The notes beneath the pieces are model-generated. The model searched no databases. It had not been told where the DNA came from and worked only from the letters and a program-made list of their open reading frames with translations. Of a stretch of 6,689 bases of DNA, positions 1-6,344 are shown one piece after another (position 1 is the stretch's first letter; each line of letters begins with the position of its first letter). The stretch comes from CAZTGZ01 sp044339595 (lineage in GTDB: Bacteria; Bacteroidota; Bacteroidia; NS11-12g; UBA9320), in contig JBIIVF010000130.1 of the NCBI GenBank assembly GCA_044339595.1, forward strand, positions 1 to 6,689. Reading direction: 5' to 3'. Made by a program: the position numbers and the translations under genes.

Positions 1-1
1 A

Positions 2-253
2 AAATCAAACGAAATCACTCATTTCTACCCAAATCCACACCAGGGTAAAATTCAAATCCCTAAAAATGTTTCGTGGGAATTCCCTTTAAAAATTTCCATT
101 ATAGACCAAACCGGGAAATTTTTAAGGACCTATGAAATGCTGGATTATGAAGAAATCCCTTTGCCTGACCATCAAAATGGGGTTAGGATCGAGGTAATAG
201 ACCGCAATGGCGCTCAATTCCATTCTTCCTGGCTTTTTAAATGTTCAGATTGA
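2..253 (+). CDS. C-terminal end of a secreted protein with a type IX secretion (Por) sorting domain, 5' partial
   Basis: The frame is open from base 2 to a TGA at 251-253, giving the last 83 residues of a protein whose start lies outside the window. Near the visible N-terminus is FYPNPHQGKIQI (visible residues 8-19), the YPNP-x-x-G opening motif of the T9SS type A C-terminal sorting domain. It is followed by ISIIDQTGKFLRTYEM (31-46), which fits the second conserved block, a beta strand then D-x-x-G-[KR], and by NGVRIEVIDRNG (59-70), where the family usually has G-x-Y-x-[LV]-x-[VI]. In this family the domain directs export through the outer membrane and is then removed or linked to the cell surface. 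Two things are atypical: Arg replaces the usual Tyr after the third-block glycine, and the chain ends in KCSD rather than a basic/hydrophobic strand. The functional part of the protein is not visible, so the cargo cannot be named. Confidence 0.78.
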   Translation, partial: KSNEITHFYPNPHQGKIQIPKNVSWEFPLKISIIDQTGKFLRTYEMLDYEEIPLPDHQNGVRIEVIDRNGAQFHSSWLFKCSD

Positions 254-275
254 TCGCGAAGTTTTAACTTTTTCG

Positions 276-283
276 TATCCTTG
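276..283 (+). promoter_or_regulatory. Candidate -7 box for the RNase-like gene
   Basis: TATCCTTG, followed by CAG, matches the Bacteroidota -7 consensus TAnnTTTG at all but one fixed position. It lies in the 79-base gap between the T9SS gene fragment and the next start codon. Transcription would begin at about 288-291, giving a leader of roughly 42-45 bases. No good TTTG -33 element is seen at the usual distance; ATTG at 249-252 is the nearest candidate and is slightly far. This is inferred from pattern only. Confidence 0.4.
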
Positions 284-332
284 CAGACATTTTTACGGAA
301 AGCAATCCGGACCACAGTTTACACCAATTTAA

Positions 333-1709
333 ATGAAATTAACTTTTTGGGGCGCCGCGCAGCAAGTCACCGGCAGTATGTTTCTTTTGCAAACCGATGC
401 AGGGTTTAAAATACTGATTGATTGCGGGCTTTCTTACGAAAAGCATCAGTCGTTGGATGAGAATCTCGCCTTCGAATTCGAGCCTTCATCCGTCAATACA
501 GTGATACTGACCCATGCCCACATCGATCATTCAGGCAACCTGCCAACCTTGATTAAACAAGGATTCAACGGAAACATTATATGCACAGAGCCTACCGCGG
601 CCTTGGTGCGTGGCTTATTAGATGATTCTGCCTCTATTCAGGCATTAAAACAAAAAAGAAGCAAAGGAAAATCAGGACGATTGTATGGATTTAAGGAAGT
701 AAAAGACACCCTTGATCAAGTTTTAACTTTACCCTTTTACAAGTCCTTTGAACTCAACAATGAAGTGAATATCACTTTGTATGAAGCAGGGCATATTTTA
801 GGTGCTGCCTCGGTTTTGGTGGATGTAAAAGAGAAATCCGGACACAAGAGAATTGGATTTACCGGCGACCTCGGACCAGTAAAATCGGCCATCATTGTTC
901 CTCCTAAACCCATGCCCAGTCTTGATTATCTCGTCAGTGAATCGACCTACGGTAACCGGATGCATAAAGACACAGAATCTGCAGAAGATTTACTCCTTAA
1001 ACACATCAAAGAAACTTGTGTAGATCAACCCGGGAGATTGATTATCCCGGCTTTCAGCATAGGCAGAACACAATCGATCCTTTTTACCTTGAACAAGTTG
1101 TTTCGTTCAAACCGATTGCCGAATGTGCGAATCATCAATGATAGTCCCTTAGCCATTGAAGGTTCTCGCATACATGAAGCGTTTATTAGCAATTTAAACG
1201 AAGACGCACGTGAATTCTATGCGCAGAATGGAAGTTTATTAGAATTTAAAAATCTGTACACCATTGAAGATGAAGAGGACGAAGAATTGCTTGGAAACCA
1301 TGTGCATGCCAGTGTAATTGTATCCAGTGCGGGAATGATGGAAGGCGGACGCATTCAACAACATATCTCCAATAATCTTCAAAACCCGTTTTGCCGCATT
1401 TTAGTGGCCGGTTTTTGTGCGCCGGGCACCCTGGGTCATGATTTATTGCATCACAAGGGAACGCTTCGAATCAAAAACAATGTCAAGAATGTTTACGCAG
1501 TGGTAAAGAGTACCGACGTTTTTAGTGCGCATCCTGATAGCAAAGGGCTGATAGAATACGTGGAGTCTACCGCTCAAGAAAGTAACCTCAAAAGAGTTTT
1601 TTTAGTGCATGGCGATGAAGAAAGTCTTCGGGATTTCAAGTCGACCCTCGATAATTTGGATATCTGTAACATCACCATACCCGAGCGAGGTCAATCATTT
1701 GAGTTGTGA
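333..1709 (+). CDS. Beta-CASP metallo-beta-lactamase-fold protein, predicted RNA-processing nuclease (CPSF73/YSH1-like)
   Basis: The 458-residue protein is of full family length. It starts with MKLTFWGAAQQVTGS, the usual beginning of this family, which supports the ATG at 333. Visible metal ligands are HAHIDH (61-66, motif 2), H154 in AGHILGA (motif 3) and D179 in FTGDLG (motif 4). The beta-CASP cap supplies E203 in SESTYG (motif A), H400 in FSAHPD (motif B) and H426 in VHGDE (motif C). A histidine in motif C is the state found in RNA-cleaving members. GRTQ (244-247) and SSAGMMEGGR (331-340) are further family signatures. In characterised relatives such as CPSF73 and archaeal homologues, two zinc ions drive phosphodiester hydrolysis of RNA. 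There is no KH domain and no RNase J-type C-terminal extension. No signal peptide is seen, so it should be cytoplasmic. It stands alone, with 112 bases before gyrA. The substrate is unknown, and DNA or mixed specificity cannot be excluded. Confidence 0.93.
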   Translation: MKLTFWGAAQQVTGSMFLLQTDAGFKILIDCGLSYEKHQSLDENLAFEFEPSSVNTVILTHAHIDHSGNLPTLIKQGFNGNIICTEPTAALVRGLLDDSASIQALKQKRSKGKSGRLYGFKEVKDTLDQVLTLPFYKSFELNNEVNITLYEAGHILGAASVLVDVKEKSGHKRIGFTGDLGPVKSAIIVPPKPMPSLDYLVSESTYGNRMHKDTESAEDLLLKHIKETCVDQPGRLIIPAFSIGRTQSILFTLNKLFRSNRLPNVRIINDSPLAIEGSRIHEAFISNLNEDAREFYAQNGSLLEFKNLYTIEDEEDEELLGNHVHASVIVSSAGMMEGGRIQQHISNNLQNPFCRILVAGFCAPGTLGHDLLHHKGTLRIKNNVKNVYAVVKSTDVFSAHPDSKGLIEYVESTAQESNLKRVFLVHGDEESLRDFKSTLDNLDICNITIPERGQSFEL

Positions 1710-1788
1710 TCAACAATTTCACCTAAAAATGTCCAAAACTTGTTGGTATTTTCAGCACATAAATGCAACAAATACAGGCCTTTGGTAT

Positions 1789-1796
1789 TAGTTTTA
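1789..1796 (+). promoter_or_regulatory. Weak candidate -7 box for gyrA
   Basis: TAGTTTTA differs from TAnnTTTG only in the last base and sits 25 bases before the gyrA ATG, implying a leader of about 20 bases. No TTTG is found at the expected -33 distance; TTTG at 1781-1784 is too close. It is reported because a gene as essential as gyrA needs a promoter near here and this is the best match in the 112-base gap. Confidence 0.28.
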
Positions 1797-1821
1797 CCCA
1801 ATTATTTAAGTAACATTAAGA

Positions 1822-4377
1822 ATGGATTCCAATAAAGAAAAAATTATTCCTATCAATATTGAGGATGAGATGAAAACAGCCTACATCGATTATTCGATGT
1901 CGGTGATTGTTTCCAGGGCGCTTCCTGACGTGAGAGATGGTTTAAAGCCAGTGCACCGCAGAGTGTTATACGGGATGACAGAATTGGGTCTCGCGAGCAA
2001 TCGACCTTATAAAAAGAGTGCGAGAATCGTAGGAGAGGTTCTCGGCAAGTATCACCCACATGGTGACAGTTCTGTTTACGATGCCATGGTTAGACTTGCA
2101 CAGGATTGGAGTGTGCGGTATCCCATGGTTGACGGACAAGGAAATTTTGGTTCGATAGACGGAGATCCACCGGCCGCGATGCGTTATACCGAAGCGCGTT
2201 TAAGAAAAATTGCTGAGGAAATGATGACGGATATCGACAAGGAAACAGTTGATTTCACGCCCAACTTTGATGATTCGTTGACGGAACCTTCCGTGATGCC
2301 GGCCAAAATTCCAAATTTGCTGGTGAACGGTGCATCCGGAATTGCAGTGGGTATGGCCACCAACATGGCTCCACACAATTTAACGGAAGTCATTGAAGGC
2401 ATCGTTGCCTATATCGACAATCGCGAAATAACAATCCCTGAATTGATGCAGTTCATCAAAGCACCGGATTTTCCAACAGGAGGAATTATTTACGGCTACG
2501 AAGGCGTAAAAGATGCTTTTGAAACCGGACGTGGAAGAATTGTGATGAGGGGAAAAGCCAGTTTTGAGACGACCTCTACAGGAAGAGATCAGATTATCAT
2601 CACTGAGGTACCTTATCAGGTGACCCCTTCACAGATTATTGTTAAAACAGTCGATCTGATCAACGAAAAAGTCATTGAAGGCATTGCAGAATTAAGAGAC
2701 GAAACAGGAAGAGACGGCCTAAGAATCGTATTTGATCTGAAAAGGGATGCCATTCCAAATATAGTTCTGAATCAATTATATAAATACACGCCCCTACAGA
2801 CATCGTTTTCGGTAAACAACATTGCCTTGGTAAAGGGCAGACCGGAAATGCTGAACCTCAAAGGGCTGATCGTGCATTTCGTTGAGCACAGACACGTGAT
2901 TGTTGTGAAGCGCACAGAATATGATCTTCGCGAAGCAAAAAAGAAAGCCCACGTACTGGAAGGATTGCTGATTGCGCTCGATAACCTCGATGCTGTAATC
3001 AAATTGATCAGAGAATCTATTAACGGCGAAGAAGCGCGCAATGGCTTGATGGCCAGCTACGGATTAAGTGAAATTCAAGCGAAAGCCATTCTGGATATGC
3101 GTTTACAGCGTTTAACCGGACTTGAACGCGACAAAATCAGAGACGAGCACAGACAGATCATGGAAACCATCGCATACCTGGAGAGTGTATTAGATAATGA
3201 GTCATTAAGAATGGAGATTATCAAGACAGAGCTTCAGGAAATGAAGGAAAAATTCGGCGATGAACGCAGAACCGCCATAGAATTTGATGGCAGCGATATC
3301 AACATCGAAGATTTAATCCCGAATGATGAGGTGATTGTTACGATTTCAAGCTTGGGATACATCAAACGGACTTTGTTATCTGAATACAGAAGTCAGAACC
3401 GAGGTGGCGTAGGAAACAGAGGAGTAGCCCATAGAGATGAAGATTTTACTGAACATCTTTTCATGGCGAGCAATCACAACTATATGTTGTTCTTCACGGA
3501 TCACGGCAGATGTTATTGGATGAAGGTATACGAAATTCCGGAAGGTTCCAAAGCAAGCAAGGGCAGGGCGATTCAAAACCTAATCAGCATGCCGAAGGAA
3601 GATAACATCAAGGCATTTATCAATATTGTCAATTTGAAAGATGAAGACTATATCAATAACAACTTCATCATCATGTGTACCAAAAATGGTATCATAAAAA
3701 AGACAACTGTTGAAGCTTATTCAAGACCCAGAGCCAATGGAATCAATGCCATCAGCATCCGTGAAGGAGATGAATTGTTGGAAGCAAAATTGACCAATGG
3801 AAACTCGGAAGTAATTCTAGCTAAAAAATCAGGTAAAGCCATTCGTTTCAATGAGTCTAAGGTAAGACCGATGGGAAGAAATGCATCCGGAGTGATGGGC
3901 GTTCGTCTTGAAAATGATCAAGATGAAGTAGTGGGAATGATTTGTGTTTCTCCTGAAGTTGAAGGCACTTCCATTTTGGTAGTATCTGAAAAGGGATACG
4001 GAAAACGTTCTGATTTAGAGGATTATAGAATCACCGGTAGGGGAGGTAAAGGGGTGAAAACCTTGAATGTAACCGACAAAACCGGCAAATTGGTATCTAT
4101 CAAAGACGTCACCGATAACGATGATTTAATGATTATCAACAAATCGGGTATCACCATTAGAATGTCTGTAGCTGATTTGCGGGTGATGGGAAGAGCCACA
4201 CAGGGAGTCAGGCTAATAAAAATGAGAGAAACGGATGAGATTGCCTCGGTGGCCAAAGTGAGCAAGGAAGAAGATGTTGAAGAGTTAGAGGGTGAAATTC
4301 AAGACATTACAGAAATTTCTGATGAGGAGAACAACATTGGCACAGAAAATGATGGGAGGGAACCTGAAGACCAATAA
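1822..4377 (+). CDS. gyrA: DNA gyrase subunit A
   Basis: This 851-residue protein is the breakage-reunion subunit of gyrase, which with GyrB introduces negative supercoils using ATP. The N-terminal domain carries RALPDVRDGLKPVHRRVLY (32-50), the quinolone-determining stretch KYHPHGDSSVYD (76-87) and the catalytic tyrosine Y122 in AAMRYTE. Numbering here coincides with E. coli GyrA. S83 and D87 are the quinolone-susceptible residues. The tower and coiled-coil gate run to about 495. The C-terminal beta-pinwheel covers roughly 500-812 and is followed by an acidic tail (about 816-851), as in other gyrases. The GyrA-box reads QNRGGVG (525-531), which departs from the QRRGGKG form known from E. coli but keeps the R-G-G core. 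A GyrA-box at this position favours GyrA over ParC. The start follows an A/T-rich leader without a Shine-Dalgarno sequence, normal for Bacteroidota. No frameshift or internal stop is present. The next gene begins 20 bases downstream with no terminator between. Confidence 0.97.
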   Translation: MDSNKEKIIPINIEDEMKTAYIDYSMSVIVSRALPDVRDGLKPVHRRVLYGMTELGLASNRPYKKSARIVGEVLGKYHPHGDSSVYDAMVRLAQDWSVRYPMVDGQGNFGSIDGDPPAAMRYTEARLRKIAEEMMTDIDKETVDFTPNFDDSLTEPSVMPAKIPNLLVNGASGIAVGMATNMAPHNLTEVIEGIVAYIDNREITIPELMQFIKAPDFPTGGIIYGYEGVKDAFETGRGRIVMRGKASFETTSTGRDQIIITEVPYQVTPSQIIVKTVDLINEKVIEGIAELRDETGRDGLRIVFDLKRDAIPNIVLNQLYKYTPLQTSFSVNNIALVKGRPEMLNLKGLIVHFVEHRHVIVVKRTEYDLREAKKKAHVLEGLLIALDNLDAVIKLIRESINGEEARNGLMASYGLSEIQAKAILDMRLQRLTGLERDKIRDEHRQIMETIAYLESVLDNESLRMEIIKTELQEMKEKFGDERRTAIEFDGSDINIEDLIPNDEVIVTISSLGYIKRTLLSEYRSQNRGGVGNRGVAHRDEDFTEHLFMASNHNYMLFFTDHGRCYWMKVYEIPEGSKASKGRAIQNLISMPKEDNIKAFINIVNLKDEDYINNNFIIMCTKNGIIKKTTVEAYSRPRANGINAISIREGDELLEAKLTNGNSEVILAKKSGKAIRFNESKVRPMGRNASGVMGVRLENDQDEVVGMICVSPEVEGTSILVVSEKGYGKRSDLEDYRITGRGGKGVKTLNVTDKTGKLVSIKDVTDNDDLMIINKSGITIRMSVADLRVMGRATQGVRLIKMRETDEIASVAKVSKEEDVEELEGEIQDITEISDEENNIGTENDGREPEDQ

Positions 4378-4397
4378 CAATTAATATTATTTATAAC

Positions 4398-5594
4398 ATG
4401 AAAAATCTCATTTTATCGATCGCCATGATTTTCGGATTTGCGTTGGTAGCGCATAGCCAGGGATTTAAAGTAGAATCTGTAAAAATGATTCTTGAAGATC
4501 CGGATCCAAACAATCCAAAAGACCTGCGTCAATGCATTGCAGACATCGAAGCTGCCAAGGTAAACCCGAAAACAGCTGCTGACCCCAAAATGTGGTATTA
4601 CCGCGGCCTTACATATTATATAGTTTATGCAACCGGTGATGATGCCATAAAAAAAGAATATCCTAAATCGGTTTATTTGGCAACAGAATCATTTAACAAA
4701 GCCATTGAAACCGACGCTAAAGTAAAATTTACTGAAAATTCGAAATTCTATTTGCTCAATTGTGCCATCGGTCTTTATAATGAAGGCATTAATGCCTATA
4801 AAGATAAAGATTATAAAAAAGCCATTAGTGATTATGATATGGTGGCCAAAATCATTCAATACGATGAAAAGGGTGAATTGAAAAGGAAGAATGTGACCAC
4901 AGAATCGATGTATCAATATTCATATTATGCAGCACAGGCAGCGGGTGATTACGCTCAAGCCAAATCTTTTATCCTAAAACTCATTGAAATGAATTTTACA
5001 GATGTAAAGATTTACGCAGACATGGCCAACATCTTATTGATTGAAAAGGATACTGTCGGGGCCCTTAATTATATCGATAAAGGAAAACTTGTGAAGGAAA
5101 ATGATAAAAATCTCATGAACATGGAACTCGACATTTATCTGAAACAAGGAAAGTCACAGGTTTTGATTGAGAAACTGAACAAAGCCATTGAAGAAGACGC
5201 AGAGAATAAAGTATATTATTTTGCCAGAGCGGTAAGCTATGAAGGGTTGAATCAATCAGATAAGGCAGAAGCAGATTATAAAAAAGCTGTAGAATTAGAT
5301 CCGACTTATTATGATGCATTCTATAATCTCGGGGTATTGTATATCAATCGCTGCAATCCGATCATTGAAAAGCTCGAAAAAGTTTATACAGCCAAAGAAA
5401 TTGATCCATTAGAAGCGGCCATCGATAAAAATTACTCATCAGCCATTGGCTTTTTTGAAAAAGCATTTGAAAATGAAGGTATGTCCAATGCAGAAAAAGC
5501 TGAATTGGCCGGAACGATGAAAAAAATCTATGCCAGACTCAATAACACAGAGAAGACAGCAGAGATGAAGAAGATCATTGAAAGTTTGAAGTAA
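4398..5594 (+). CDS. Exported tetratricopeptide-repeat protein
   Basis: The 398-residue protein begins with a Sec signal peptide: MKN, a hydrophobic stretch LILSIAMIFGFALVA (4-18), then AHS-Q, a plausible signal peptidase I site after residue 20. No lipobox cysteine is present, so a soluble periplasmic location is likely. The rest is helical with TPR-like pairs at about 64-104, 116-150, 170-198, 205-235, 238-267, 271-301 and 304-359. The clearest is the unit around YYFARAVSYEGL to YKKAVELDP (273-302), with the typical small-residue and A-x-x-x-Y-x-x-A pattern ending in D-P. TPR arrays bind other proteins; no catalytic motif is seen and no partner can be named from the sequence. It lies 20 bases after gyrA with no promoter-like box in the gap, so it is probably cotranscribed with gyrA, and a strong terminator follows. 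I recall gyrA followed by a TPR gene in other Bacteroidota, but could not check this here. Confidence 0.92.
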   Translation: MKNLILSIAMIFGFALVAHSQGFKVESVKMILEDPDPNNPKDLRQCIADIEAAKVNPKTAADPKMWYYRGLTYYIVYATGDDAIKKEYPKSVYLATESFNKAIETDAKVKFTENSKFYLLNCAIGLYNEGINAYKDKDYKKAISDYDMVAKIIQYDEKGELKRKNVTTESMYQYSYYAAQAAGDYAQAKSFILKLIEMNFTDVKIYADMANILLIEKDTVGALNYIDKGKLVKENDKNLMNMELDIYLKQGKSQVLIEKLNKAIEEDAENKVYYFARAVSYEGLNQSDKAEADYKKAVELDPTYYDAFYNLGVLYINRCNPIIEKLEKVYTAKEIDPLEAAIDKNYSSAIGFFEKAFENEGMSNAEKAELAGTMKKIYARLNNTEKTAEMKKIIESLK

Positions 5595-5605
5595 ACAGCG
5601 GATAG

Positions 5606-5641
5606 AAAGAGAGAGGAATCTTGATGTTCCTCTCTCTTTTT
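5606..5641 (+). terminator. Intrinsic terminator ending the gyrA-TPR unit
   Basis: A perfect 13-base-pair stem (5606-5618 with 5627-5639) encloses an 8-base loop TCTTGATG and runs into a T tract at 5637-5641. The stem is purine-rich on the left arm (AAAGAGAGAGGAA) and pyrimidine-rich on the right. It begins 12 bases after the TPR stop codon. Confidence 0.92.
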
Positions 5642-5754
5642 AACATTATCATTTAACATAATATTAATTATATAACATTCAAAATTTGCAACTACTGCTA
5701 CTCAACTATTTATAACCGCAATATTTTGGCAACAACTCCAGTAAATGTGATAAA

Positions 5755-5774
5755 AACATGATGCTTATCATGTT
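5755..5774. promoter_or_regulatory. Perfect 8+8 palindrome upstream of the XRE gene, possible operator
   Basis: AACATGAT (5755-5762) and ATCATGTT (5767-5774) are exact inverted copies separated by GCTT. The right arm ends 20 bases before the -7 box at 5795, so the palindrome covers the -33 region of the promoter that drives the adjacent DNA-binding protein. Dimeric XRE-family repressors commonly bind such sites and control themselves. Binding is inferred; a chance hairpin in A/T-rich DNA remains possible, but there is no T tract and no gene end just upstream, so a terminator is unlikely. Confidence 0.48.
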
Positions 5775-5794
5775 CTATTATAAAAACAAATACA

Positions 5795-5802
5795 TAAATT
5801 TG
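5795..5802 (+). promoter_or_regulatory. Consensus -7 box for the XRE gene
   Basis: TAAATTTG, followed by CATC, matches TAnnTTTG at every fixed position. Transcription would start at about 5808-5810, leaving a leader of about 20 bases before the ATG at 5830. The -33 element is poor; TGTTC at 5771-5775, overlapping the palindrome, is at a suitable distance. A weak -33 beneath an operator would fit a regulated promoter. Confidence 0.6.
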
Positions 5803-5829
5803 CATCATAAAATAATTAACACACACCAA

Positions 5830-6174
5830 ATGAATTACGACAAAATTAAATTGCTAGCCAAAAAGCAAAAAGTTAAAGTTAAAGAATTAGCTAAAAATGT
5901 TGACATTTCTGAAGTTGGTCTGTATCAAATGATCAGAAACCAATCGATGAAAGTTGAAACCCTCGAAAAAATAAGTGTTGCACTGAATGTTTCACCGGTT
6001 ACCTTCTTCGACGATAACATGGAAGGAATTCTAAGCACGGAAGAAAAAAACATCGCTCAAGGCGAAAAAGTTACTTATCTCGAAAGAATCGTTGATCTTC
6101 AGTCTGAAACCATCAGACTCCTCAGAGAGCAACTCGAAACTTGCAGACAAGAAACTACCAATTCAATGATCTAG
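5830..6174 (+). CDS. Small XRE-type helix-turn-helix regulator with C-terminal coiled coil
   Basis: The 114-residue protein begins MNYDKIKLLAKKQKVKVKEL. The same frame is open further back to ATG 5758, but that 24-residue extension would be encoded by DNA holding the -7 box at 5795-5802 and most of the palindrome, and it bears no resemblance to the family, so 5830 is chosen. Residues 5-61 form a Cro/C1-like five-helix domain: helix 2 around VKELAKNVDI, recognition helix around SEVGLYQMIRN (27-37), then TLEKISVALNVSPVTFFDD (44-62), a common ending of the domain. Residues about 80-106 (YLERIVDL to LLREQLETC) form an amphipathic helix with Leu/Ile spacing suited to a coiled coil, likely for dimerisation. 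It should be a cytoplasmic DNA-binding regulator. It is a single-gene unit between two strong terminators. Its targets are unknown; the palindrome at 5755-5774 is the first candidate. Confidence 0.88.
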   Translation: MNYDKIKLLAKKQKVKVKELAKNVDISEVGLYQMIRNQSMKVETLEKISVALNVSPVTFFDDNMEGILSTEEKNIAQGEKVTYLERIVDLQSETIRLLREQLETCRQETTNSMI

Positions 6175-6189
6175 TTAAATTTTAAACAG

Positions 6190-6217
6190 AAAAGACGGAC
6201 ATATGTCCGTCTTTTTT
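6190..6217 (+). terminator. Intrinsic terminator after the XRE gene
   Basis: An 11-base-pair perfect stem (6190-6200 with 6205-6215) has an ATAT loop and runs into a T tract at 6212-6217. The central GACGGACATATGTCCGTC is fully self-complementary. It begins 16 bases after the XRE stop codon. A-rich sequence before the stem could also let it end transcripts arriving on the other strand, though no minus-strand gene is seen. Confidence 0.92.
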
Positions 6218-6294
6218 GTTTCCGGCCTGCATATTTTACTCTTTTACCACGCGCTAATCTGCATGTCCTTATTTTTTCTCTTTATATCTCATTT

Positions 6295-6329
6295 TTTGAT
6301 GGATTTTCACTTTTTATTCCTTAGTTTTG
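6295..6329 (+). promoter_or_regulatory. Bacteroidota-type promoter of the small basic/acidic protein gene
   Basis: TAGTTTTG (6322-6329), followed by CAG, is a full match to the -7 consensus. TTTG at 6295-6298 could serve as the -33 element, with a spacer of 23 bases, a little longer than usual. The start of transcription would fall at about 6334-6336, only about 10 bases before the ATG at 6345, giving a very short leader. The preceding stretch 6218-6294 is pyrimidine-rich and shows no gene or clear structure. Confidence 0.6.
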
Positions 6330-6344
6330 CAGAAAATTATTGAC

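Noticed and set aside
258..273. Possible short hairpin followed by T residues after the T9SS gene fragment
   Set aside because: The stem has only about four pairs; it could be a weak terminator, but the sequence does not support it beyond chance.
1726..1752. Weak hairpin after the RNase-like gene (CCAA/TTGG core flanked by A and T runs)
   Set aside because: The stem has only four core pairs with an uneven bulge outside them; too weak to call a terminator.
1609..1791. 60-codon + strand frame overlapping the end of the RNase-like gene
   Set aside because: It overlaps a well-supported gene in another frame for most of its length and shows no family-like sequence.
1853..4265. Several minus-strand open frames of 66-89 codons inside gyrA
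   Set aside because: All are antisense to a conserved gene, have no recognisable domains and are typical shadow frames.
1822..4377. Possibility that the type II topoisomerase gene is parC instead of gyrA
   Set aside because: E. coli GyrA numbering is preserved through S83, D87 and Y122, a GyrA-box is present and the pinwheel domain is full length, all favouring gyrA.
4689..5319. Two minus-strand frames inside the TPR gene, one hydrophobic
   Set aside because: Their hydrophobic look comes from reading the Lys/Asn-rich and A/T-rich TPR sequence backwards; no independent support.
5641..5679. Three copies of TAACAT(T/A) between the terminator and the XRE promoter
   Set aside because: Short, unevenly spaced and in very A/T-rich DNA; chance is the simplest explanation.
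6227..6264. Direct repeat CTGCAT at 6227-6232 and 6259-6264
   Set aside because: Six bases only, with no further similarity around it.
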